Origin: Eudromia elegans
Taxonomy: Eukaryota; Chordata; Aves; Tinamiformes; Tinamidae
Direction: 5' to 3'
Assembly (NCBI GenBank): GCA_003342815.1
Contig: PTEX01000032.1
Span: forward strand, 2,219,665 to 2,283,664
Length of the DNA stretch: 64,000 nucleotides
Shown here: piece after piece, positions 1 to 11,260 of the stretch
Position numbering within the stretch: the stretch's first letter is position 1
Layout: each line of letters opens with the position of its first letter
Program-made: the position numbers and the translations under genes
The notes under the pieces: generated by a model
Databases searched by the model: none
What the model saw: the letters and a program-made list of their open reading frames with translations, nothing else
What the model was told of the DNA's origin: nothing

Positions 1-3000
1 TAAGGAACAAAATTTTATTTTGTGCCTACCATCCAACTGTAAACGATTGCCCAAAGTGAGCAACGAAACGGTAGGCCATCTGTCGTAATCTATTCCTTTA
101 ACCAAACCAATCACTTACAGCCTTATCATGGCTCTTGCTGTCTCCTGCCTGGCACGCAGACACAATCCCTGTAGTAGCTTTTTAACCGATTGCACGACCA
201 TATGTTCCTTACGAGTGGAACCAAAGCTAACACGCAGCATAAAGCACAACTATCGTACCAACTTTGAAACACAAACACATCCAGAAAATTGAAATGCAAA
301 AGCACGCAAAAAAGGCTTTTCACATCGTTTCCTTCTTTCTGCCATGTTGCTTTCAAAAGACAGAAGCACTTTGCAGTAGTAATGTCTATATATAAGTTGC
401 TGAAATGTTGCCTTGTCTTCAGTAATTTTTATGATATTCTCTAATGCATTTTTCAGAAACGTAAGACTAGGCAAAGCTGCTTTTCTACAAAGGAAAGGAA
501 AAGACTAGTATGGCAGACAGAAGGGTTGGGGGAAAGAAAGGTAACAAGAAATCAACTTTTGTGTCCAATATTCCATCTTCATGTTACTTCTATGACTCTG
601 ATAAAATTGCTCTGTTACACAGCCCTTTGAGCTTCTACTGCCTGGTGTACCTATGTCAGAAAAATAGCCTTTCCTATCTTCTACTAATATTAGAACATGA
701 CAAGCTGTATTTCTGACAAATTCATTATTTGAGAGCAGAATTGGGAGTCATTGAGGTTTAACTATCATGAAACAATATCCAAGCGACATCTATTTGTCTG
801 TGCTTAATGCCAAATATTTGATAATAGGTCTTAATATGGTAAATAGCACCCATAAATATATAAAATAGTCCAGGCATGCAATGAAGAGGTCAGGCAGAAT
901 TGAAACATGCTCCGGTAGAGACTTTCCTCTGAAAGAAAGATACTTTTTTTTTTTTAAAAAAAAAAAAAGTAAGTAAATAGCATTAATATGGCACTTCAAC
1001 TAAATTTTGCAGGATCACTGTATTTTTATAAATATATACAGGGTTGAAAATACATGGAGCTTCTTTTCACAAATTTGATCAATTTTGCAGGGCTTAGGGA
1101 GCATTTTGCTGTTGCCTGAGGCATGAACCTTCTTCCTTGCTGGGCTTCAAGGAAAGCAGAAGCATCTGTGCTCCACAGACAGTCAGACAGATCCTCTGGT
1201 CATCACCAGCTATATCCCAGAAAGCGGCTACGTCCCCAATCACTACAATGTCCTTATGTCACAATATATGGTACACATTTGCAATAGTGGTACACATTTG
1301 CAATAGCAGCCCACATTTCCAGTCTCTGGCAAATATATTGCACTTGATAGCAGTTAGTGGGTTTGGGTGGTTTGTTCATCCCTCTCCCCACTCCCCCTAG
1401 CTTTTTTCTTCTCCAAGAGACAAACGACAATTTTGACCCAAGAAAAAGATATTCAGACCCAACAGCATGAAAACAACAGAGAAATCTCAGTGCTAAAACA
1501 TCATCTGAGCCACGGAAGGCCTAATGAAACCGATCCCCTGCACAGCAATAGCATTAGGACTGGAGTATCCAAGATGAGCCGTCAGGGCCTTTGGGAGCCT
1601 GCAGAAAGGTGCTGCTGAAAATAGCGCGAGGCCATTGCGGTAATTCCTTCTCTTTCAAGAGATGAATGTCTGGCATATTTATTTCATAAAGTGAGAACCA
1701 GTATCCCAAACAAATAGCCTGAATGGGTATTATTCAGCCTTTTTCCTGGCAACCAGCTTAAACGACCATGTCTTGCTTTTCTGGGAAACCTGCCAGGTGA
1801 GCTTTGAAAGGATTGTAGCGCTGACGGCAAAATCTAGGGGTCACTCCATGCACAGACTGGAGGTCTGGTGCAAGGATCAAGAGAAGGAGGCAGAGGCCTT
1901 CATCCTACAAACCGGGAGAGGGCAAGAGCAAAACAGGATTGCTGGTAGGATACATGCAGGGGCTATTAAGCTCCCTGGGGCATGAGCTGTCTTCTACCAT
2001 GTGCTTGCACAGCACTGAGGCACCCTGCAGTAACATCTTTTAAAGTGGTTAAGTGACAGATGCTCCTAAAAATCTCTTTCCAAGAGTGACTAGGATAAAT
2101 TCCACTTACTTCCATCGTTGGGTCTACAGAGCAAATCAACACCCGCTTTTTCCCCTCCTCATTTCTGGTGAAAAAATCTTGCCCTGTAACTTACTGGGTT
2201 CACTTGAGCCTTTCTGCTGTTTACAGCGATTATGTCGCATGGAGCCATTGCCACAGCTAGAAGAGGTGTACGGCACCAAGCGATGTCACACCACTGATGT
2301 CATCACATCCTGAGAAAGATTTTGGGGCAAAGGAAATAGAATTAATCCAGGCTACGCAAGGAAGAGCTGCCAAGTGAAAAACTCACTGCTGTGACTTACA
2401 TAGAGTTGATGTAACTGACCTAATTTATGAAAACATATTTTAGAATGCCTTTCGATCACTCCTAAGAACTAGTCCTGTAAGAGTCAGTATTCGTCATCCC
2501 CATGATAATATTAATGTGAATTTTCTTATTGCATATTACAGATTACTAGCTCTGTCATCCCTGAGGAAAACACTGATGTTGGCAAATGGAGAATTTCACT
2601 TCCTGAGTGAAAAAGCCACACTTGGCAAGAAATTCAAAAGCAGCCTAGTACTTATGTAAATACAATGAAAAGATTAGAGCTGATGTCTTTGACATTATTC
2701 TTCCATTCAAATGGCAGAAACATAAGAAATATATCTGGACTACAGTAAAATAATCAACTGTTGAAAGGAAACCACATAGCCAGTTACACAGAGGGGATAC
2801 CTGAAAAGCCTTTTGTTCTTCTGTTAAAAAGAAAACCATATCTGGAGATTAAGGACAACTAATACCGTGCACTGCTTGTTAGAGATACCACTGCAAACCT
2901 GGCAGGGAGCTGCCTGGCAGAAGAGTTGACCCAGCTGATCACAGACCTTTCTGTTGCTTGTTCACTCCGTTTCAATCTTAAAGGCCAAGAAACAACAATC

Positions 3001-3400
3001 GAGGCAAATGAAATATCTTTTTAATGGGATTGAAACACTGCATGCTCATGAAGGCTACAACATATTTTTGGAAGAAAAAAGACAGAATTACAATATTGCA
3101 CAACGGAACCTAGTCATAGACACAAGTCACCATGTCAATGGTCCTGCTTTTAAATTAGTTACAGGCACTCACTAGACATCGTGAAAAAGGAGGCCAGTCA
3201 GCAGCAGAACAGCCAACTACAGCCTAAGGATATTGAAAATATAGAACAATATCTATCACCCCAATTGCAACCTTAAACTGAATGACATATAAGTTGTAAG
3301 AAGCAAAAAGTCAACCACAGATCAATGTAATCAAGTGACTGATTACTTGCCTGAGAAAAAATTAGTATCCTATGCATAGAGAGATTTCCTTTTGGATTAC
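1..3400. other. Intergenic or intronic stretch, no gene recognised
   Basis: I see no coding exon, RNA gene or recognisable repeat here apart from the T/A tract listed separately. Open frames are all under 90 codons, occur on both strands and have no domain-like pattern. The stretch at about 1.63-1.76 kb and the sequence around 2.25-2.31 kb (two CRE-like GATGTCA words) look mildly regulatory, but nothing decisive is visible. Confidence 0.6.
944..968. repeat. T12-A13 homopolymer junction
   Basis: Twelve T are followed directly by thirteen A, giving a perfectly self-complementary 24-25 bp tract. It could extrude as a hairpin or act as a nucleosome-excluding rigid tract. Such tracts also arise by slippage, and no function is implied. 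Confidence 0.9.
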
Positions 3401-4400
3401 AGTGAAAAATGCTTGCTGATCTTTCTAAGACCTGCACACATTTACTGATGGTTCATTCAACAGTACTTAGAAGAGATGAAGATTTTCTAAAGTAGGTACT
3501 TGAAATCTCATTGGCCTTTTTAGAAGAAAAATCAGACTAGTTCCTTTAGTCTTTGTGTGTGCATTAAGAAAGTAATTTTAAGCATAAACATCTTAAAATC
3601 AGAGCAGAAGCCAGTGGGAAGGCTGTCAACAAAATAAATGGGAAACAGTAAACAGAAGCAAATATCTAAAACAAATTAGAGCACACCTAGGTCAGGACAG
3701 TTGCATGTTATTTTTTTAAAAAAAATCATTATTTTAGTCCAAAACACATTTCATGTATTCTATTACATTCATGGATAAATCCATGATGTAGCCATGAACT
3801 ATTAAATACTACTGCCATTATAAAACATGAATGATCAATTTAAGGGGTTTGCTCAGCCTTTTAATTTCCAAAAAGCAATTTTATCACATAAGTTCCATGG
3901 CAATCGTGTTCAGTTTTCCTTAATCAAAACATGCAACTATTTTAAGGTATTTTACAGTTAGTTATGGCAATCTGTGTTTAGAGCACATTCACAGTATTAA
4001 GTGATATTTAACTACTATCAGAAACAAGTTTGAGTCATTGAATCCTTTACATAATATTTTTGCCAAAATTGAAACAATTTTGAAAAGTAGAAAACTTGTC
4101 CATCCAGTGATATCTGTCATTACTCATTTCTCATATACTGAATGTGATTATTCATTACTCAAAAATGACATAGCTAAATGATAAGTCTTGCTAAAATATT
4201 GATCATAATATGTGGAAGCATATAATTCATCTGAAGCAAGTGAAATATGTTTTCTTCAGCGACATGATGAAAGCTTGTCTCATTACAGCATTATTTCTAC
4301 TGAATTCTCCACCATTAGTTAATTTAATGACATTATGAACATTTTAATTGAGCAGATCCATGGGTAAACTGCTCATTCAAGAAACATGGATGGGGCTAGA
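3400..4400. promoter_or_regulatory. AT-rich block resembling conserved non-coding DNA
   Basis: About 1 kb of AT-rich, non-repetitive sequence containing many ATTA/TAAT homeodomain cores, CATT repeats and an 18-bp inverted repeat at 3769-3786. There is no open frame of note. The texture resembles vertebrate enhancers, but this is inferred from composition alone, and mere AT-richness would give a similar look. Confidence 0.3.
3769..3786. repeat. Short perfect inverted repeat
   Basis: The arms TCATGGAT and ATCCATGA are separated by AA, forming an 18-bp near-palindrome. It might bind a homodimeric factor or be chance in AT-rich DNA. Confidence 0.7.
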
Positions 4401-5185
4401 CTTGGGAATAAGAGAAATGTGTCATCAATTGTGCTCAGACTCAAAGAGCAAGTAGAAGGCAAAGAATTAGAGGCAACAAAATATCCCACTCAGGAGAGCC
4501 AGAAGGAATTAAGAGAGGATGAGAAGTACCAAGTTAGGAAATAAGTAAGGCCATAACTTGCTGGTGATATTGAGCTCACAATATGGTCTCCAACTACCTT
4601 CTTGGTAAAACCATTCACATACCATAAAACCCACGGATGTCAAAAGAAAGCTATGCTGACCCTTGCTAGGAATAGGTAACACAGGTCAAAAGGCAGGTAA
4701 AGGCTGATGCCAGATTGCTGGGCAATGATTCTCACATGTTCAATGGGAACATTACATTAAAACATTTGCTCACATGTAGCTAAACATTGGCTATGATAAT
4801 CAGCAGATTTCAACAACATAGCTCACCCTCAGGTGAGGAACAGGTTATCACCTCTGCTGTGAGGTCTTCTATCAAGTCATAAGTGTGACACCAAAGGACT
4901 CATCCTTGTAAGTACTTTGTAACCGAGGTTTTCCGTGTTAAGAAAAGCATTGCTATAGGACACGATGCTCCCTCTATGCCCATGGCATAGAAGTAGGTGC
5001 CTAAGCATGCAACTCAAGTGCACACTTCTCTAAAAATGGAGGGATCTATGGAAAAATGAGCTGAAATATCTAAAGGTCCTTTTGTAAATCCCTTATTTAC
5101 TATGTACAACATAGTAAATCAAAATGTAATAAAACATTAACAATGTTTGGGATGGAGAGGGATATTTTTACTTTTGTTTCCCAGA
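4400..5185. other. Featureless intergenic stretch
   Basis: No repeat family, exon or RNA gene is recognised. Composition is average for the window. Confidence 0.6.
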
Positions 5186-5189
5186 TATC

Positions 5190-5300
5190 AAAACAGAAGC
5201 CAAGAGGAAGCCAAGTGACTTGCCCAAAGTCACCTAAATCAACAAATTTTAATCTGCTTGTTGGAGATCAGTTTTACACTCTCTTTTACCTGCTTCTGCT
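5190..5300 (-). repeat. Ancient MIR-like (CORE-SINE) fragment
   Basis: The segment containing AAGTGACTTGCCCAAAGTCA matches the well-known reverse complement of the MIR tRNA-derived SINE, where the protein-free body reads in the order GAGGTTAAGTGACTTGCCCAAGGTCAC. The similarity fades on both sides, as expected for a very old copy. MIR relatives are present at low copy in sauropsids. The call rests on about 20 well-matched bases and weaker flanks, so family assignment is tentative. Confidence 0.5.
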
Positions 5301-6000
5301 TTTACAAAAACCCCACAGGATTTATGCTTTGAACACCCACTAGCTCCTTTAGAAAGTGTTACACATAGATTTAGGGATCTTTGAGCATAATCTACCCTTT
5401 TCTGTCATTTATTCTCTTTAACTGAAAAGTCTTTGACTTGGGACACTATCTTTTACCATTTTATACAACATCTAGTACAGAAGTCCTTGACCCTGGTCTG
5501 CTTCCCTGAGAGCCAAAATTGAGTGTATTAGAGTATTCTGTGGCAGTTTACATAGTGCATGGATTGTCAGGTGAAAGCATGTGAGTTACTAAAGTATAAA
5601 TACTTAAATCCCCAAAACGTGTTAAACCCCCAGCACCAAAGGTTGTTTCTGAGACCACAAGGGCATCAATAAAACTCAAGCATATTGCATGTAACTTCTT
5701 TGTGGTAAGTGTTACATGCTGAACTTGCAACCCCATGGCCAAATCTACATTTGTCTTTGCCAAACACACACCCAGAGAAATGCAACAGGACTAACTGGGC
5801 CACAATGCATCCCTTATGTATGATTAGAAATAAAGAAATCCATAGATGTTAAAAATATGATATTCTCAAAAATATTCTGATACTCATCACCTTTAATATC
5901 TTCCTAATAGAAAGGATTTTTTTCAGACACATCCAAACTGAGAAAGCTTAAGCCTCCAAAAGAGAGAGAGAAAAAGAGAAAGAAAAATATATATTTACTA
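5300..6000. other. Intergenic stretch with a purine-rich GA tract
   Basis: No gene is seen. A GA/AAG-rich simple tract lies at about 5958-5990 and runs into a short ATATAT stretch. The remainder is unremarkable AT-rich DNA. Confidence 0.6.
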
Positions 6001-6490
6001 AGATGTGATAGGATTCATTCTGAGGGAACTCACATTTCGCCTGAAGAAAATGAAGTGTTTGACATAAACGCTTCATGAGCGAGATGATTTACATTATTTT
6101 CACTTTGTTCTCGATTATTGGAAATAAAAATATATAACCCAGCATTCATTTCTTATTTGACCTGTAGCACCTTTATTGAATCTTTCTATGGAATCATATA
6201 CATGCAAGACCAAAACAGAGAGCTAGGAAGTCAAATGTGCTTCATAATGGTGAGTACAGCTCATATCCTCCTTCACAATACAATTTATTAGTATCTAATA
6301 GAATTGTAATGTTTCTCATTCTGCATTTTTACAGCTGCATCAAAATATTAAAGTGTGAATTGCAATTAAACTCACACGGTGCTCTTAGCATAATTTCCCT
6401 TGTATTAATACTTAGAAAGCCAAGTTATTGGTGTAATATTACTCTTGATACTGGTTGTCATAAAGGGATAAAGCCTCCAAATAATAATAA
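6000..6490. promoter_or_regulatory. Enhancer-like AT-rich block
   Basis: Dense low-repeat AT-rich sequence with several homeodomain-type cores (ATTA, TAAT, CAATTA) and octamer-like words. It includes a semi-palindrome at 6353-6377 in which GTGTG and CACAC arms flank ATTGCAAT. It lacks any good reading frame. I infer a candidate conserved non-coding element; the sequence alone cannot show conservation. Confidence 0.35.
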
Positions 6491-9400
6491 AGTATATTTT
6501 ACTGGAGAGAGAGCAGCAGTAGGAAAAAAATACACTATTGGAGTTGTTAATTTCTGTGGAAGGGGGCAAGGAGAGGAAGGTTTCTGACTCTTTAAATTAT
6601 AGTTTGCAGGTTAGTACACCAACTCACTTAATCTCTCTAAACGAGTAATTTACTAGCTTTCTGAAAGCACCCATGTGCAAGGAAATGCTAGCGCACTCCA
6701 GGGATGATTCCAAGATTGATGGCTTGGCTCTAGTCACTGATAACAGGATGTATTCTGCTAAGCTTGATTTTACATGTGTCTAAAATCTTTAAAGATTTTA
6801 CAGAAAAAAATGGAGGGATGATATTTATTCTAGATAACCTCAATTTCTGATTGTGTGGTTTGAAGGATTTTTAAAGCATAGGGATAATTTAATAGGCAGA
6901 AGGGATATTCACCAATGGCAATAGGTACATTAATGGGGCATAGATCAAATACAGGTGTGATAGTTTCTCTTATCCATCAAAGAAGTTAGATTTTGCAGTT
7001 TTCAGCTAGTAGTCAGATTTGTAGTTAGCTCTAGTTTTTGTGGGTTTAGTTCAGAAATGAACTCTGCAAGAACATACTCTTTGAAAAACCCGAGGAGAAT
7101 TTCACTTAAGCAGAGACAAGCAAAAAAATAAACCAAATTAAATGCTCCCAATGTTGATATTTAAACCATTGTCACTAGATCTGAGCACACATTAGGCAAA
7201 ACCAGCCCTTCCACGCTGCGAAGCGTTGGCCCACGCTGCAGTCGGAGCTGCAGGATGCCTCCAGCCACCATCAGTTTGGTTATACCAGTGCTAGGAGCAG
7301 TGGAGACTTGGCCATGCAGGCTGCCCCAGGGAGCTCGCACTCTGTCCTATATATCACATCAAAACAAAAGACCATTTTGTTAAATTAAAAATCCCAATCT
7401 TGGAGACATCTAAGGAGGTTTAAAATATGTATCTTGACTTATTTCATACAGACTTGTGCATTTGCTAACATCCACTGTGTGGTACTGATGTAGGCCCCCT
7501 TAGCAGCTGCCCTCCAATTTGTGCAGTGGATTCTGTCAGTAGGAATTTCTCTCTCCTCAAAATCAGAAGTATGGAAAAAAAATCCAGGAATGGAGCCCCA
7601 AAATCCTGGCCACATGCAGCACCTCACAGCACCATGGGGCAGAGCACAGAGAGGAAAACCTTCCCACGCCACTGCCAGCCCCGTTCATACCTCCCACCGC
7701 TGTCAAGTTGTTTTTAACAGCAAGGGCTTCTCTCTGCGGCAATTACTGGTGATAGATCCTCTGATGTGGATAGGCTGAACACGGGTGTCTATATCACAGC
7801 TGCAGAATTAACACTGTTTGTAGTGCCTGGGATTTTCCGTGTCATTCATGAACTGCCAAGATAATCGCATCATTGCGATGTGTCACACATTTCATTTTTC
7901 CCCCCCTCTCCTTTCCACCCCCTCCTTATATTTTATCTCCCAGAAGTTTAATCTCTCCTGCCTAAGCCACCAGTCACCAGAATATAGCAAAGTACCTGGA
8001 TGTGATGAAAAGGCCATTAATTGCCACCATCCTGACCTGCCTTTCTGCTGCCTCCCTCTCCGCTCAGCACAGCAAGGTTAATCTCCTCCTAACTCCATGC
8101 TGCTGTAGCCACTGCAATCATCTTTCCCGAATAACAGGAACTGTGACATGACTGTTGTTCACAAGACCAAAAGAACTCAGTAAAAGCTGAAGGCTATAAA
8201 TGCAATACAGCAACAGGCTGTATTTAAAAATAAATTCAAGAGGTCTAAACCAAAGCATATTTAAATTCTACAGAAGCATTTCTAATGTATCCCCTAATGC
8301 ACATCTGAAAAATATCGTGAGCAGATTCACTCAAGACTGTGGCAAAACATGCTCATCTATGTCTAGCTCAAAGTAAAATTCTCTGTTCCTTCCTGTATTC
8401 CTCATGGCTTATTTCCTAACAATATAATTTACAGGAAAAAGATCAAAATATCATTAAGAAATGTCAGTACCCTCAGTCAGGCTCCTTTCAGAGGTACATA
8501 CAGCATGTGGCAGGCATAATCAAGCCATGATTAGGAGTGTCCTTTAAATCACAGGAAAGGGAGACAGAGGGACATGCCCCCTTCCAGCTCCAAACAGGCT
8601 CTTTGCGTGACCACAAGTCCAGCACATAACTAGCAAATGCCCCAAAACAATTCCATTTTTTAATGCCTGCCAAGAGACTTGTGCTTCTGCACTAGTCAGA
8701 TATAGGAATAACATCATTTCCCTCCCCACACCCTGCCATCCATCGGCGGCCACCAACAAACCAAGCCAGCACAAGCCTCCTGTCAGCAAACATGCGTGCA
8801 GGAAGCAAACCAGTTGTCCTGCAACAGCAAGGAATACAACCTCGGCACCTAGGACTGCATCTAGGAAGGAAAGGCATGTTAGAGACCGATCTTTGTTCCT
8901 TGCTCTCTTCCTACAAGAAAAACAGTAACGAGGCCTCTGTGGAACAGAACTTAAGTGAATTTGGATAACCTTGGGGCTTTATGAAACAATGCTTACTAGC
9001 ACAACTTATTTTCACACAAGAGTCGAACTCTAAAAGCAATTCTGAGAAAATGAATTATATGGTAAAACAGTCAAATATATCTTCATATATAACACTAGGG
9101 CTTTGTGCTCAACTACCTCATGCTTTCGGGGAAATCAAGCAGCAAGAGGCTAGTCCTCATAGGGCATTATTCCAAGGAGCTATTCCTGGCCGACTTCCAG
9201 AAAGGATACTCCTACACTGGATATGCCTATTCCAAAAGTGTCTCATTTTTGATTCTTTTAACCTATATAAAGAGGTGGTTGTTTTTTAAAACACACATAC
9301 AAAAAACCCTCGCAAATCAGCCACACCAACCTCACTGCATAGACACCCCCTTAGTTGCAAGGGAGTTATTCTTACATCCAGGTAAATTATTAAATTTACA

Positions 9401-9990
9401 TGACCAATATAGAAGTGAATTAAAAGAAAACATGTACAAGAAGTACTGAAAAGCACACTGCTGAGGACTGCCTGAGAAATGGTGAGCTGTTGCCTAACAT
9501 CTTAACTGCAGGGAGTAGAAAAACTTGCTGAGAAACCTGGTAAGAATGATCCCTCATTCTCAAACTAGATCCACTTATGTCTATGCTTCCAGATTTGGAG
9601 CAGGTATCAGATTATTTTGCTTCCTAAATTTGGACATGCAGGGGAAAAAATAAAGCCCAGACCAACCTACTCCATCTCACCCTGAAGCCCCCCCGAAGGT
9701 TATTTGCACAGAAGCTGGGAACTTCTCTTAAACTGGAACAATTCTTTTACAAAAGAAATTGCTGCTCTTCCATACTTTCCATATATAAAAAATCAAAGAG
9801 GTGCAAGTATTTGTCCAACTCAGTCATAACATGGCAAAGCAGCCAGTTCCCAGATGCCACCTTCAACTGTGCCATAGCTGAAGGTGGAGACCAGCTACCT
9901 GATGGAAAGTACACATAAAGACACCCAAAAGAGATCTGACTTATAGACAAAGTGACAGTATTTTTGATATAAAAGACTGGAATACTTTCA
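6490..9990. other. Intergenic stretch, no gene recognised
   Basis: Several short open frames overlap on opposite strands near 7.4-7.8, 8.5-8.9 and 9.0-9.4 kb. None has a plausible domain, signal peptide or flanking splice pattern. At 7211-7240 the word CCACGCTGC occurs twice 20 bp apart in a small GC-rich patch. Nothing else stands out. Confidence 0.55.
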
Positions 9991-10900
9991 CAGTGACTTT
10001 TTAGGGTAATAAAAAAGACAAAATACCCATTTACAAAAGGTGCATGCTGGTGTTGTTATTGTCAGCTTGTGAGGCGATAGCTGCACTTGCATATTACTTA
10101 TAGTGTGGGTTTATTTCCAGACACTCTGTGTTCTGCAGACATTTATCATACACCACTCAACAACTAGCATGAACATTCACTTTGAGTAAAGGAACAGCTT
10201 TAAATGTCTCCACGTATCCAACTTTTTCTCTCTCCAATCCTGCGTTCAGCAGATTGGACACATGTTCCATGGCACAGTTTACTCCTAGCAAACACAGAAC
10301 AAATTCTTCTCAGAGTCTTGGGAAAAAGAGCATCTTGTTATTAAAACAGAGAGCAAGCAGCAAATGAAGAAAAATCAGTCTTTGGTATGTCAGAAAAGAA
10401 ATTGCTAGGTTGCTGTATGGAGAGAAGGTAAAAAAAAAATCAGGATGATGATCTCAAGTTTGTTATAGAGGGAAAAAAATAGGAAGGGTCTTCTAAAGAA
10501 GGTAGAGATTACATTATTGTACTATAACACGAGTTCTCTGAGCTGCCAAAGGGCTGGCAAATCCAATAGCTCATAACCAGAAATAAAGAGCAATTACAGC
10601 TGGGCAATGGAAAATTGATACCTCCAAACATAAACTCTTATCCTGATGCCTTCCAGCAAAGAAGAGAAGTGGCACTGGTAGATTTCAAATATAAACTTAT
10701 ATTGTCTGTTTAATTCTGCTTTTATTGAATGCCTCTGTCCTATATCTGGCATTAACTTTAATTTAATATTGAGAGCTTTGTTTTTTAATAGCATCATAAG
10801 TGTAAGTGTAATAGTTATATAATAATGACAATAAATCAAGAAGGTACTAAAGCCATTGTAATAACTAATAATAATGTTAAGACCCAGGGTATGATGCATC
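9990..10900. other. Intergenic AT-rich stretch
   Basis: No repeat family or exon is recognised. The minus-strand open frame near 10.6-10.9 kb is rich in I, Y and L because the DNA is AT-rich, and is not convincing as protein. Confidence 0.55.
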
Positions 10901-11260
10901 TAAAGTTCAGTACCTTAGAGAGTTAATTAAGTCCTAAGTTAATTGGTAATGATCTCATTTCTAGACAGGAAATGTAGCTGATTATCTTGTTTATGCTTAA
11001 AGTAGTAAGTGAAGTCATAACAGGACTTTTTGGGGCATTATTGATTGATTTTAAATTTCCTAATTATTTTTGATAGTCTTTAGAAGTATCTTGCTTCTTG
11101 ACTTAAACCTTAATCTTCAGCTTCTTGGGAGACGATGACTGTGACATTACATTACCTAGTCATGTCAGTACTTCCATTTTCACTGCCTGAAGTATATGTG
11201 CATATACTTTTTTATAATGTCACTGTACTGATATAAGATGCTTAACTGTTTCAGATGAAG
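10900..11260. promoter_or_regulatory. Enhancer-like block with 20-bp inverted repeat
   Basis: AT-rich single-copy sequence with clustered TAAT/ATTA cores, TTGATTGATTTTA and TGACATTACATTA words, ending in a perfect 9-bp-arm inverted repeat at 11190-11209. This is a candidate regulatory element by texture only. Confidence 0.3.
11190..11209. repeat. Perfect inverted repeat, 9-bp arms
   Basis: The arms AAGTATATG and CATATACTT flank a TG dinucleotide. The arm match is exact. It could be a dimer binding site or chance. Confidence 0.75.
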
